Assembly: GCA_026119855.1 (NCBI GenBank)
Contig: JAOWBW010001815.1
Coordinates: 1 to 64,000, forward strand
Reading direction: 5' to 3'
DNA: 64,000 nt
Origin: Campanula takesimana
Lineage: Eukaryota > Streptophyta > Magnoliopsida > Asterales > Campanulaceae
Below, one piece after another: positions 10,860 to 21,247 of the stretch. The position numbers were made by a program, and so were the translations under genes. Under the pieces are notes generated by a model. That model worked only from the letters and a program-made list of their open reading frames with translations. It had not been told where the DNA came from and ran no database searches. Numbering within the stretch: position 1 is the first letter of the stretch; the number at the start of each line of letters is the position of its first letter.

Positions 10860-12350
10860 CGGTAAAGAAGGGCGGCTAACAGGGAGGCAACCCGAATTTA
10901 TTTGCTTGTTTCTTGGTTCTTTATTTGTATATTTTGCTTTTAAATTTCATGTTTATTGTGTATTTTATGCGTATTTAAATTCATTTTTTATGTCTAGAAT
11001 CGATGCTGCTGAATAGGTATTTTTGTTTTTGTTGATGCAGGCAATCTTGGACAGGAGGACAGACTTAAAAAAAAAAAAAAAAAAACTGCGCCAGCCAGAC
11101 ATCAGCACATCTGCTGTCAATTTGACCGACTCGGGAGCCCGTGTGCCTGTGGAGAGGCCGATGCATAAATTCTATCAGCACGTGTACATCTTTTTAGCCC
11201 GTGTCGGACTCCCGTGTGGAATTGGAGAGCATGACTCGTTCTTGGGAGTTCGTGTCGTGATATGTCGGACGTTTTTTTTTAAAAAGAAAGCGAAGCAGCC
11301 GAGAAGGGGATCAGCACGTGTGGCCCTGCTTTCCCGAGTTGGGAGCCCGTATGCGTGTTAAAAAAATCCTCATAGCCGCTCTCTTCTCTCTCTCCCAGCC
11401 CGTCGTCTCTCCCTCTCTCTCTACAACCTCCATAGCCAGCCGCCCCACTCTACAAATCCGTCCCCAACCACAAATCTGCCACCCTCAACCATTAAAATCT
11501 ACTCTCTCTTCCATCTTTTTCCTCCGTAACTACGTCCCCAACCCCAAATCCCTAACCCGCTGTTCTTCCTCCCTAAACCCACCATTTCAACACCGAAAAT
11601 CCATCAGTCAACACCCACTACTCCGATCACTTATCCGGCTAGCACCAGATATGGCAGCCGCACCCGCCATCACTACCATTAGCACCGGTAACCATTGCTG
11701 GACAATCCAAGGTCCGACTACAGTTACCTCAACTCCGGTTTCTCGTTCTCGTCGCCGGCTGATTTCTAATTCCGGCAACTATTGATTGCCTCCACGCGAC
11801 AACTCCCTCCTTTGATTTGAAGTGCTGAACCGATATCAATAATACTTTGAAGTGCTGCAATTTGGACTGGGAACAGAGTCTTTTACGAATATTGAAAGTA
11901 GTATGCTGAGTGACTTGCAATTGTCTACTGGTTTTTCTTTTGGGAATGGTTGTGGAAGCATTAACTGTTGAAGGAGGGCTATCATTTAGTGTGGGATTGG
12001 TAAATTGGTTGATGTGTGCTTAATATAATTCCCCACTGGTGTTTTGTTCAATGGCCTTGTCAAATATAGTCAACAAGGAAGCTTGTTGGGTACTATTAGA
12101 GCATTGAAAGGTAATATTTTCTCAATTTTACTTGCACTTTATTTTGTTGGTGGAAGTTATGGTGGTTCGGTTGGGATTGATCGGAGGTGTTATTATCATT
12201 TTTGTGGTGTTCTTATTGTTGAATTGTTGTTGGTGAGTGATCATGAGCGTTGTAGTGTGCGTGATTTGTGAATTGTTGTTGGGATAATTTATTTGTTGAG
12301 AAGTATGGGAATGAATAAGGTTGGAGAAAGTGGCCATAGTGAGGGTCCAC
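10860..12350. other. Segment between Athila direct repeats, CT-rich, possible captured sequence
   Basis: Contains an A run near 11068, an (CT)-rich stretch at 11380-11430 that resembles a plant gene 5' UTR, and an open frame to 11785 without recognisable domain. It occupies the place where Athila elements would carry pol or a 3' ORF. It may be transduplicated host sequence or a decayed extra ORF; sequence alone does not decide. Confidence 0.4.
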
Positions 12351-12351
12351 C

Positions 12352-12470
12352 CTTTTCCTTACGCTTTTACTGTCCTATATTTTTACTGTTTTACACACAT
12401 TCAGGACACTGTGTAGTTTAAGCGTGGGGGAGGGTTTGTATTGTGTATAGTACGTAATTTTCTTTTTCTT
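12352..12470 (+). repeat. Direct repeat copy 2 with polypurine-like TTTAAGCGTGGGGGA
   Basis: Second copy of the 10737-10855 block, 1.6 kb downstream, sharing AGGACACTGTGTAG and TTTAAGCGTGGGGGA and the following GTATAGTA-type sequence. Confidence 0.75.
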
Positions 12471-12541
12471 AAAAAAAAAGGGAACATAAGGGGGGTTTGG
12501 AGTCTCGGGTTAGGATTTTCATTCATGATGCGGAGGCTCGG

Positions 12542-13778
12542 TGTAGATACCCCGGGAGAGCCCACTACTTGGCTAGAGCGGTGAATTATCCTAGGATGTC
12601 TAATTGGTTTTAATTGTTAGAGTCGTCACCTATATTTTTAAAGGAACATAAGAAAAACTTAGAAATAGCCTATTTTAATATTACAAAACCAAAGATTCGG
12701 GAGGGAAGGGTACGGGGGTTAGGTGACGGACTGGGAAGTACTTAAACACCCACTCCGCCCCGCTTACGCGGGTCTTGCTACTAAAGGTGTTCTAATGTAA
12801 AAAGTCCTTCAATTATTAAATAGTGCTAACAATTACAATGTAAAGAAGAGGGGAATTGGAAAGGGAAATAAAATAGAATTATTTTATATATTAATTTATA
12901 CTAAAGATTACATTAAGAGAAGAATAGTAAATTGAAGTAAAGATTGAAATGTAGGGAGATGACCTTAACCAACTTTAATGTAATAAAGTGGTCATTTAGT
13001 CATGTCCCATTGATGGGGATTGCATACACTGACTAAGACAAATAAAATAAGAGAAGAGGAATAAAGTACCTTTTAGAAAATAAGAACTTCAAATCTTGAC
13101 TTGGAGATGGAGTTGTTGTAGAGAAATTGTGTGCAACACTTTGTGTAGTGTTTTTGTAGAGAAATGTTGTTGGGAGAATTTGTGTAGAGTTTAGGTGTAG
13201 AGAAAGTTGAAGTCTAAGAACTTGTGTATAGTTTTTGTAGAGAAGAGAAGTTGGGTCATTTTGTAAGGTAGAAATGACGGGTTTAAATAGGTAGAGAAAG
13301 GAGGGAAAGAAGCTTTTCTAACCAATAAGAAAATAAAGAAAATAAAATAATAAAAAAAAATCAAATAATAATAAAAAAATATATTTTGTTTTAAAGAAGT
13401 GGCTAGAATAATGGGATTGGGAGTTACAAAATAAAAGAGGTTTAATGTTAAAATAAAACATGTGATGAAAATGTTGTTTTTTACTCTAAAAAATGGAGGG
13501 AAAAGGCTGCAATCCGTAACAGTCAAAGTGGGAAGCGCGCGAGTCCGACCTATTGGACCAAACGCGCGCGCGCCCCATGACCATTATGGGAGGTTCCCGC
13601 GGGTGAGAAAGGCAGGATGACAGAAATGACTCTAAAGTTAACTCTGTTATGCAGTTTAGTCCAAAACTAACGGAATCTGTCAGGAACTTAATTGAAGTAA
13701 CAGAAATTAACGAAAATAAGTTAAATAAAAATACTATGTATGCAATCGGGGTGAGAGGTCCAAGGCGGGGTATCTACA
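12542..13778 (-). repeat. 3' LTR of element B (1237 bp)
   Basis: Starts TGTAGATACCCCGCC in sense (13778) and ends GGGGTATCTACA (12542). Matches 37803-39043 over its full length with a few percent differences. Contains a CGCG-box cluster (13535-13612) and a TATTTAAA box (about 13289-13282). Confidence 0.92.
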
Positions 13779-13790
13779 GAGCCCCTCGAT
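13779..13790 (-). other. Polypurine tract of element B
   Basis: Minus strand ATCGAGGGGCTC immediately before the 3' LTR start. The same GAGGGGCTC precedes the 3' LTRs of C and E, with one change in D. Confidence 0.75.
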
Positions 13791-13965
13791 GATGTGGATT
13801 GCAAAGCAAAACGCGTCGACGAAAGAAAAACAACCGCCGAGGACATCGTCAAAGAAAAAGAAAGAAGAGAAAGCAAAGACTTAATGAAAGCCAGAATTTA
13901 AAATTGCGAGAAATAGGGGTGCGCTCCCTGTGTGAGCGGCTTTTATTGATAAAGGAGGTGGCATG

Positions 13966-14508
13966 ATCCGTTTGTAAATCTGCCGGCTGAATCCGTTAAT
14001 GAATCCGCTTAATGAATCCGTTAGTGAATCCATTGGATGAGTCCGTTTGTGAACCCTGTTGATGAATCCGTTAGTGAATCCGCTTTATAAATCCGTTTGT
14101 GAATCCATTAAATGAGTCCGTTTGTGAACCCTTGTTGATGAATCCGTTAGTGAATTCGATGGCTGAGTCCATTTGTGAACCCGTTGCTGAATCCGTTTGT
14201 GAATCCATTTGCTGAACCAGTTAGTGAGTCCCTGTGTCGAATCCGTTTGTGAATCCGATGACTGAGTCCGTTTGTAAACCCATTTACTGAATCCGTTTGT
14301 GAATCCATTTGCTAAATCCGTTAGTGAGTCCATTTGTCGAATCTGTTTGTGAATCCGATGACTGAGTCTGTTTGTAAACCCATTTGCTGAATCCGTTTGT
14401 GAATCCATTTGCTGAACCCGTTAGTGAGTCCATTTATCGAATCCGTTTGTGAATTTGATGACTGAGTCCGTTTGTAAACCCATTGCTGAATCCGTTAGTG
14501 AATCCAAA
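13966..14508. repeat. 3' UTR tandem array of element B (~21-bp units, ~105-bp higher order)
   Basis: Words such as GAATCCGTTTGTGAATCC and GAGTCCGTTTGTAAACCC alternate. The longer phrase with GATGACTGAGTC recurs roughly every 105 bp (near 14250, 14358, 14458). It lies right before the polypurine tract, the usual Tat position. Long open frames across it are a by-product of the period. Confidence 0.85.
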
Positions 14509-14850
14509 TGCTTGTACCTGTTATGTGTATGCTTTACAGATATATGTGCTTGTGTGAGATGTGTAATATAAATTGTGAGAGAAATTTGTGATTGTGGTGT
14601 GATGTGATTTGGAAAGCAGAGATTGCTTGAGAGAGAGATTTTCAAGAATGGAGAAATTGCTTTTGTGTGATGTGATTTGCAGAAAGTGTGAATGATGTTC
14701 ATACCTGCACTTACCATGGCCGCTTGATTTGGGATGGATTTCTGATGTTGTGACTTTGATGAAGAATGTCCATGCTTTGGATGTTTGATGAGCTGTTTTC
14801 ACTTTCGATGGAGGCATGATCACTCTTGATGATGGGTTAGTCATGCCAAA

Positions 14851-14895
14851 AGGCTGCCTACGTATCCCTTGAAGGGAATCATACCAGCGTAGTTC
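14851..14895 (-). other. Conserved 3' UTR hairpin (type Q, CCCTT subtype), element B
   Basis: In sense: GAACTACG, spacer, TTCCCTT-C-AAGGGA, then TACGTAGGCAGCC. Outer stem CTACG/CGTAG, inner stem TCCCTT/AAGGGA. Confidence 0.75.
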
Positions 14896-15042
14896 AAGGA
14901 TGATGGAGAATGCTGGGGAAGAAGCTAGGAGCAAAGCAAAATGAAGCACATACTTTTACGCAAGTAAAAAAAAAAAGAAAAAAAAAATATTTTTGTCCTT
15001 TTTTTTTTTTTTTTTTAGTTTGTGGGTGAACCATTTTAATCA

Positions 15043-16500
15043 TTGTGTGTTCGTCAACCCAAGACCAAGTCATATTCAGTCGAAGTCCAGATTGCCTCGC
15101 TTGAATTCTGTTGTCGCTGTTGTGCCCAACGAAGATTGATGTCTAGCCCCAAGAAACTTGTCAATTATGGGGCTTCAAAAGACTTTCGATGCCGAGATAC
15201 CGAGGGGTTGCTGATTGTAAAGCCCCTAGAACGCCTTTGATGCCAAACTTTGAGTGACTTGCATAGCCCCAAGATAAATCCGCTCTTGGCCCATTCAAAT
15301 AAATCGCCTTTTGTTGTTGACGTGAGCAAGCCCCAAGAGAATATTCTTGATACCAAGATTCGAGAGATTTCTAAGCCCCAAATGTCATGTACTTGTTGTT
15401 TGCAAGCTTTAAGAACGTGAAGACCTTTCGATGTAAAGTCCCAAAAATGTCTTGGAATTGGCTTGGTATTGAGAGCGGATGCACCGTCGGGTAGAATTCT
15501 TGATAGAGATCTCCTTCTTACTCTTACTTGGGAGATGAATGGCCTCATTGTGGTCGGTACCCAAATGGTGGGAATCTTATGTTAAAAGATGCAGTAGTGT
15601 CTTGTGGCATCGTCGAGGCCGCGGATGGTAAGGTCTTGGTGTGATAAGGTCCCAAATGGGTATGCTTGCTTGAGTCTTCTTGAGTTGAACTAAAGACGGA
15701 TCTTCGGATGCAACTAGTGCTTGAGGCGCAAGAGCCACACTTTTTGCTTTTGATCTTGGAGAAGGGGTGCTGAATTGCAGAAACATTGGGATTGGCCAAG
15801 GCATTTCCCGCTATAACCCTAGAGTTTAGCATATTAAATCTTTTTCCTTTTCTCTAAGACTTACTTCATAATCTCGTTGTGAGTTCTAACAAGAATCATC
15901 AAATTCATTCATAACTTCGGAGCCCTCCTTTCAAACCAAAAGACCTTTGACGTGAAGTATTGAGAGACCCTTTAAGTTTGGACCACTCCCCACATTGTAT
16001 TGCATCGAGTATCATTGCCTAAAAGACTTTTGGTGCAAAATTGATAGAGGAAGCTTCAAATGTTGCACATGACTTTGCTAGGGCCACCGTTGGGGGAGGT
16101 GAAGTGAATTTCATTTTTGCTGAGGAAGCCCTTCAAACTTGAGTCTATCCCCTAGAGTGCCACCATTGATTGTAAGTGGAATGAGAAAGGCCTATCCTTG
16201 ATTGGGGGAACAGGCATGAGCACACATGACAAGAAGGCTTTTCGACATTCCTCTTGAGAGACTTTTAGGATAGTCTTATACATCTTTCTTGAGCGTAGCT
16301 CCTAGGTCTCATTAATTTCCAAATGAAGCAAAACAAGCTCTCGTTCTTTGATTCATCTAGCCCCTAGGGCGTCATCATTTGTCGGGCGAAGCAAGAGACT
16401 CGTCCTCGTGCGAGGGAACAAGCATAAGAGGACATGGCAAGAGCTACTCCATTCTCAGGAAGCCTTTTGACATACTGTAGGGGCACATGCTTGAAGAAGC
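15043..16500. other. Degenerate dispersed-word region of element B
   Basis: Non-coding stretch with recurring variants of AGCCCCAAG and GACTTTYGATGCCAAG every 50-100 bp (for example near 15145, 15180, 15220, 15260, 15420, 15945, 16025). The same region is present in D (about 46890-48190). Apart from the gag-C/protease scrap inside it, no function is recognised. Confidence 0.5.
15545..15840 (-). pseudogene. Gag C-terminus / protease scrap, element B
   Basis: Frames on the minus strand carry RVIAGNALANPN and LVQLKKTQASIPIWDLI. The latter matches LVQLKKTQANISIWDLI in element C downstream of gag (near 22832-22890). It is frameshifted and lacks the protease core. It sits about 2.3 kb from the gag N-terminal region, whereas in C the two are continuous. 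Confidence 0.7.
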
Positions 16501-16525
16501 TTGAAAACTGAATTGCATGTTCCTG

Positions 16526-16720
16526 CTATTCGCTGCCCAAACCAATTGACCCACTGGGGACTATTTGTGCAACCTTGTACCCCATATCAATCATGAGCTC
16601 ATTCTCGGACGGGTATTCTTTCACATGAGCCCAAAAATGCACATTGCAAGAACAATCTCTCTTATGCCAACAACCCAAAACGACCTTTGATTGTGCCGTA
16701 TCTTGTCGAGCTTTTTGCAA
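16526..16720 (-). CDS. Hypothetical open frame shared by elements B and D
   Basis: The frame contains VVLGCWHKRDCSCNVHFW, then SENELMIDMGY and AQIVPS, and stops at 16526; in D (48206-48550) it is longer. No ATG opens it here (the frame enters through TTG/CAA codons), so it may be a fragment rather than a gene. I do not recognise a family. The cluster C-x6-C-x-C-x2-H is visible. It lies between gag remnants in sense orientation. Confidence 0.35.
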   Translation of the reverse strand: MQKARQDTAQSKVVLGCWHKRDCSCNVHFWAHVKEYPSENELMIDMGYKVAQIVPSGSIGLGSE

Positions 16721-16865
16721 TCTCGAAGTTGACTCGGTGGCAAATTAACTTGATGAGTAGATTCAATGTATAACTTGTCTAGTTGTCTTCTTTAGAGGCT
16801 AGGGATCTCCATTTATCTTTCCCTTCTCTCTCTCACTCTCTCATTTTTTTATGAGGGACCTTGTT

Positions 16866-16912
16866 TTTTGCCTCGACCGCCCTTTCGGGTTTTCAATCTA
16901 GCGGGCATCTCT
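16866..16912 (-). other. Conserved post-pol stem-loop (type P, copy 2), element B
   Basis: In sense: GCTAGATT, GAAAACCCGAAAGGGCGG, TCGAGGC. Outer stem CTAGA with TCGAG (one mismatch; TCTAG in D), inner CCC/GGG. Confidence 0.6.
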
Positions 16913-17366
16913 TTTGCGTCTTCATCATTTTTTTTGACTCAATTGATGTGGAAGTGTTCATTGACTCTAGGTGAGGATGAGAGACATGTGATTTTGCGGT
17001 GGAGACCTTTTGTCACTAATGATGAGTGACATTGACTTGACTAGGGAAATGGTCCCTAGTATTGACTTTATGTATTTATATTTATTGAATGACTCACGAA
17101 GGCAAGTAAGTCATTAAGAGAGAAGAGAATGAAAGCCCCAATTTGATTGCAAGAAACTGGGAGCATCACTGAAAGATAAGAAGCCCCTAGACTCGACATG
17201 GAACGTGAAATGATTTCAAATCTAGGAAAGTTGTTCAATCTTGAGGTGATTAACTCATTGGCAAATGACTCGTACAAAGATGTCTTGACAAGTTCGAGAT
17301 GAAGGCCGATCACCATAATGCGCTAGGGCTAAACATACCTTCTTTCTTGCATGATACCGGACTCGC

Positions 17367-17413
17367 AGGTTGCCTACGTTCCTCCAGTGTAGAGGCTCAG
17401 GTCACCGTAGTTC
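17367..17413 (-). other. Conserved 3' UTR hairpin (type Q, CCTC subtype), element B
   Basis: In sense: GAACTACG, spacer, CCTC-loop-GAGG, AACGTAGGCAACC. Same subtype as A, C and the second copy in D. Confidence 0.75.
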
Positions 17414-17576
17414 TTGTGGATACTCCTTTTGATGAGAGTATTTATTGCTTCGTCGTGATTTGTTGTTGATGTCGTTTCATCCTTCATCGGTGGAATGATG
17501 ATGTTGTTGTGAACTTCTTTGAATGAGGGGGGATTTATTTATTTGTTTTTTTTTGTTTTTTTTTGTGCTCTAACTT

Positions 17577-17612
17577 TTGCCTAGGTTGATTTGAGGATTT
17601 CAACCTAGCGAG
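17577..17612 (-). other. Conserved post-pol stem-loop (type P, copy 1), element B
   Basis: In sense: GCTAGGTTGA, an inner loop, TCAACCTAGGC. The stem CTAGGTTGA/TCAACCTAG is nine base pairs here, longer than in C. Confidence 0.6.
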
Positions 17613-18096
17613 CTCTTTTTTTTTTAATCCCCGTTTGAAAACTTTGCTTGATTTCTCCATGGTTGTTGCTCCACCTTTCTTTGTCGCTTGATGTCTTGGA
17701 TTTATCGTTGATGTTGTCGCCTTCGTCACGATGTTTAGCCCCTAGGCGTTCAAGTGATGGCCTTCGTTCCAAAACTTGTTTAGACATCTTTTCATCATTT
17801 TGCCAAGAATTAAATTGAACAACTTAGAAGAGTGTATGAGGATAAGAATGACTTTTATTAAGACCGACTCAAATTTTAACATTGACGAGTAGGAAGAAAA
17901 CTTAATGCACACATAAGAGGACTTTTGACTCTTTTTTTTTATTCCTATTACTAGGTAGAGAAAGAGAAAAGGAGGTTGCTGTCGTCGTCCTCCATGTCGT
18001 TGTAGTCCTCATTGTCGTTGTAGTCTTCCATGTCACTACATTCTTCCATGTCGTTGCTCGGATTGCTCGGGAACCCTTCATCGTTGAAGCTTGTCT

Positions 18097-18971
18097 CATA
18101 GGAGGACTCGACCACTTCTTGGAGAAAATTGTCTAACTCTAATTCCCGCATCATACATGCTTGCAAAATCCGGATAAAAGGCCCCACTAAGACGAGTTCG
18201 GTGGTCCAAAGTCAAACATTTCAAGAAGATGTCCATTTGTTCCTTCATTGAGGGCCTATCCACAATCTCGGCTAACTTGTCATTCCAACGGCGAGAAAAG
18301 TCCCCAAATGATTCATTGCCCTCTTGCATGGTGTTCTCCAATTCTTTCTTCGTGGGACGGTGCTTGTAATTACCTTCATATTGTGACTTAAAGGCAAGAA
18401 TAGCGGCATCCCAATTGAGGCGGGTGGAAACCGGGATACCCATATACCAATCTTTTGCGACCCCATCAAGAGTGAGTGGGAAGCATTGTGCCATTATTTG
18501 AGGAGACACTTTCTTCGGTAACATGGCCCAAATGTAGGAGTCGATGTGAGCATCGGGACAAGAGTTTCCCTTGAACTTTCCAATATCGGGCATCTTGAAT
18601 TTCTCAGGAAGGGCAACCATAGTGCTCATGAGAAGAGAAGCTTGATGGAGATCGGAGCTCGGGCCTTTGTTCAAATTTAGCCCACTAAAACGTTGGTCAA
18701 TGTATGCCATGAGAGTGTTGACCAAACTGTTATGAATGCTTTGGACCATTTTCCCTTCATTTGTGAGCTCCTTCAATTGGTTCTCGAGCTTAGCAAATTA
18801 TTTCTTATGGGTCATTCTCTCATGCTTGAGACGGGCTTGTCACGAATCATCCTTGCGTCGGGCATTCTCGGCGAGTGCATCAATTTGTCCTTTCAGTACT
18901 TTGATCATGTTGGCTATATCCTCGTTGGACCAGGAAAGATTGTCACTGTTGTTGTTGCTGTCGGAAGCCAT
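18097..18971 (-). pseudogene. Gag of element B, with nonsense codons
   Basis: ATG at 18971 (MASDSNNNS). A TGA lies near 18846 where C and D have the DDLWQ tryptophan. From about 18776 the Retrotrans_gag domain is clear: MAYIDQRFSGLNLNKG, LPEKFKMPDIGKFKGNSCP, AQCFPLTLDGVAKDWY, RWNDKLAEIVDRPS and FLKCLTLDHRTRLSGAF, ending near 18180. An acidic D/E-rich tail follows and the zinc motif is missing. Element C inserted 8 bp upstream of the ATG, separating gag from its promoter. The structural protein domain is clear, but the gene is dead. Confidence 0.85.
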
Positions 18972-18978
18972 TGGACCT

Positions 18979-19940
18979 TGTAGACACCCCGCCTTGGACC
19001 GCTCACCCCGATTGCACATTTGGTTTTGTGTTTCTCCCTATTTTAAGTGTTTCTCGTTAGTTTCTGTTACTTCCATTAAGTTCCTGACTGACTTCGTTAA
19101 GTCCAGGGACCAAACTGAATAACAGTGCTGACTTTCTAGTCCATTCTGTCATTTTTACCATCTCCAAGTCGCGCGCTTCCAGCCTTTGGGACCAGAGGCG
19201 CGCGCATCCCGCCACCAAGGCAGGAGGCGCGCGCACTTGGGCGTCAGTTACATATTTCTATCCAAGAATCCCTCCCTTGCTCCTTTTAACAGGATTTGCC
19301 CGGGAAACTGATGTTGTTGACTTGGTTTTGGCACCAAAAACTCACCTATATAAACACCTCTAATTCACCTTTGAATGGAGGAAGATTTTTTATCACTAAC
19401 AAAACTATACACAAAATATACTTGCAAGACATTTCTCAAGAGTCACCCTTTGAAGTTCTTGGAAGTATAGGTAAAGACTATTCTTTCCTCTCACCTCTTC
19501 TACTTCATCTCTCCTCTCTTTCTTTTATCTTCAATCAAAGTGCAATCACCCAAACATTTTGGGACATGACACCAAAAGATACTTCACTTCATTGAAGCTA
19601 GTCAAGGAGTTATCTCCCTACATTCCAAAACACCTTTCAAAACCCCCTCTTTCATCAAAGAATAAGAAGAACATTTTATCATTCATGTAGATTTTGATCA
19701 AGCAAGACCAACTTTATTTGGGCGAGATGGGTGTTTAAGTACTTCCCATATCGTAACCTAACCCCCGAACCTTATAAACAAGAATCTCTGTTTTTGTAAT
19801 CAAACATAGGCTATAAACATTAGGTTTTTCTTATGCTCCTCTAAAACATAGGTGGCGACTCTACAAATCAAAATACAAATAGACATCCTAGGACAATCCA
19901 CCGCTCTAGCCAAGTAGTGGGCTCTCCCAGGGTATCTACA
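18979..19940 (+). repeat. 5' LTR of element C (962 bp)
   Basis: Starts TGTAGACACCCCGCCTTGG and ends CAGGGTATCTACA. Matches 32770-33699 plus 36512-36553. Its ends resemble the LTRs of B and D, showing one superfamily. Confidence 0.95.
19174..19355 (+). promoter_or_regulatory. LTR promoter of element C: CGCG boxes and TATA
   Basis: Three CG-rich boxes (GTCGCGCGCTTCC, GAGGCGCGCGCATCCC, GAGGCGCGCGCACTTGG) at about 19170-19240, then TATATAAAC at 19347-19355. The 3' LTR has the same boxes and TATA with a 9-bp duplication before it. Confidence 0.6.
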
Positions 19941-19941
19941 G

Positions 19942-19959
19942 TGGCGACTCTGCTGGGGA
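19942..19959 (+). other. Primer-binding site, element C
   Basis: TGGCGACTCTGCTGGGGA, one base after the LTR end. Type used by Ogre/Tat elements (tRNA-Arg, from memory). Confidence 0.75.
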
Positions 19960-21247
19960 CTTTTTGAGGGTTAAACTTGCGTTCTTGATCAAAGTCTACA
20001 TTTTCTGGGCATTCTGGTTCCTGATGGGGGAAGCGTACGCCTCTGGCCTTCTTGGCCTAAGGCGCGCGCGACCCACATCAAGGACCAGAGTCGCCCGCTT
20101 CCTGATGTTCTTTATGTTCTTCTTATTTTTTCTACACTAATCATTTCTGCAGGGGTTACAATATACATTCAGGACCAGGGCAATCCCCTGAGTCCAAAGT
20201 CTGACAGGTTTGCCCAGAAGCGGGCGCCTCCCATAGACATTGTGCCCGGCGCGCGCTTCCCATAACACAGTCCAGAGGCACGCGCTTCTGGGTGGTTTTC
20301 CAGAACAGGGACAGTTTCAGAATAAAGCAGAGTGATTGGGGTGTGGGCACAGTTGCCTGCATCATGGACTGTTTTGGATCCCTTAACTGTCTTCTTTTGT
20401 TTTTTGATTTATCGGTCACACGGGTGATTCGAAAGTTGTAATTATGTGCTTATTTGCTTTTCTTTCATAAAAAAAAAAGTAAAAAAATATTTTGTCACAT
20501 GTTGGACCTCACACTACGTGCACAATCTCCTATAAATTGCTCACCATCGAGTCGCACAAGTTTATAACCCTAAACCCGTCGAGGCCCATCACAGGAAGTT
20601 TCAAGCTCCACCCGACCTTGACTCTTTCGAAGCGGTAAACCTCAACCCGTGGCGTAGTTCATGACTACATGCCGGGGGTGACCTTAAGCCTCTCACTAGC
20701 TGAGTACAAGCCAACACAACTCTAGTTAGGGTCTAACACTCCATGACTAAAGTCGGTTTTTCATGTGTTGAGATTTTCCTAAACTAATGTCTTCAAAACA
20801 TACATGCCAAGTGGTTATCATGGACAAAATAAAACTCCGTCCCCAAGTGGTTATTATGGACGAAAATAAAAATCCGTCCCCGCATGTATGCTTTACTACA
20901 TTAATTTAGTTTAATCCCGACATGTGTAGGATTCACAAGCGTGATGGAATCCGATGAGTATATGGGACCGCGAGATGGTCTATATACTAGTGTGACGATT
21001 CCATTATTTTCTTAGAAACTCAAAAGGGACTCCGTCCCTCCGACTTATAAAAAAAAAGAGTCTTTTCTTATGTGGTTTTGAGTCGTGTGCCCAATGTGTG
21101 CTCTAAGCCTCTTCATAGACCGAAAGTGTTACTCAAGACTGACAAGGGCCTCCTCTTTAGTATAGGTTCAATTGGTACTTACAGTACCGGGATTCAGCAA
21201 ATCGGTTAGTCCGTGAAGTGATTACTCCAACAGCTCCGACATCAACC
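19960..21247 (+). other. 5' leader of element C
   Basis: About 1.29 kb untranslated. CG-rich boxes at 20058-20300, a block containing GTGAGGTC/CACTACGTGCACA-like sequence near 20500 shared with the leaders of B and D, and a duplicated ~37-bp block (20808-20880). No ORF of interest. Confidence 0.6.
20808..20880 (+). repeat. Duplicated ~37-bp leader block, element C
   Basis: CAAGTGGTTATTATGGACG followed by A-rich sequence and CTCCGTCCCC occurs twice. The same duplication is present in B (36855-36930) and D (50715-50790) on the minus strand. Confidence 0.8.

Noticed and set aside
11318..11785. Ser/Pro-rich frame as a gene
   Set aside because: CT-rich low-complexity DNA gives such frames; no domain, and the sequence around it is element-derived.
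14085..14408. Repetitive DSQTDS/HKRT-rich minus-strand frame
   Set aside because: Product of the tandem array in element B's 3' UTR.
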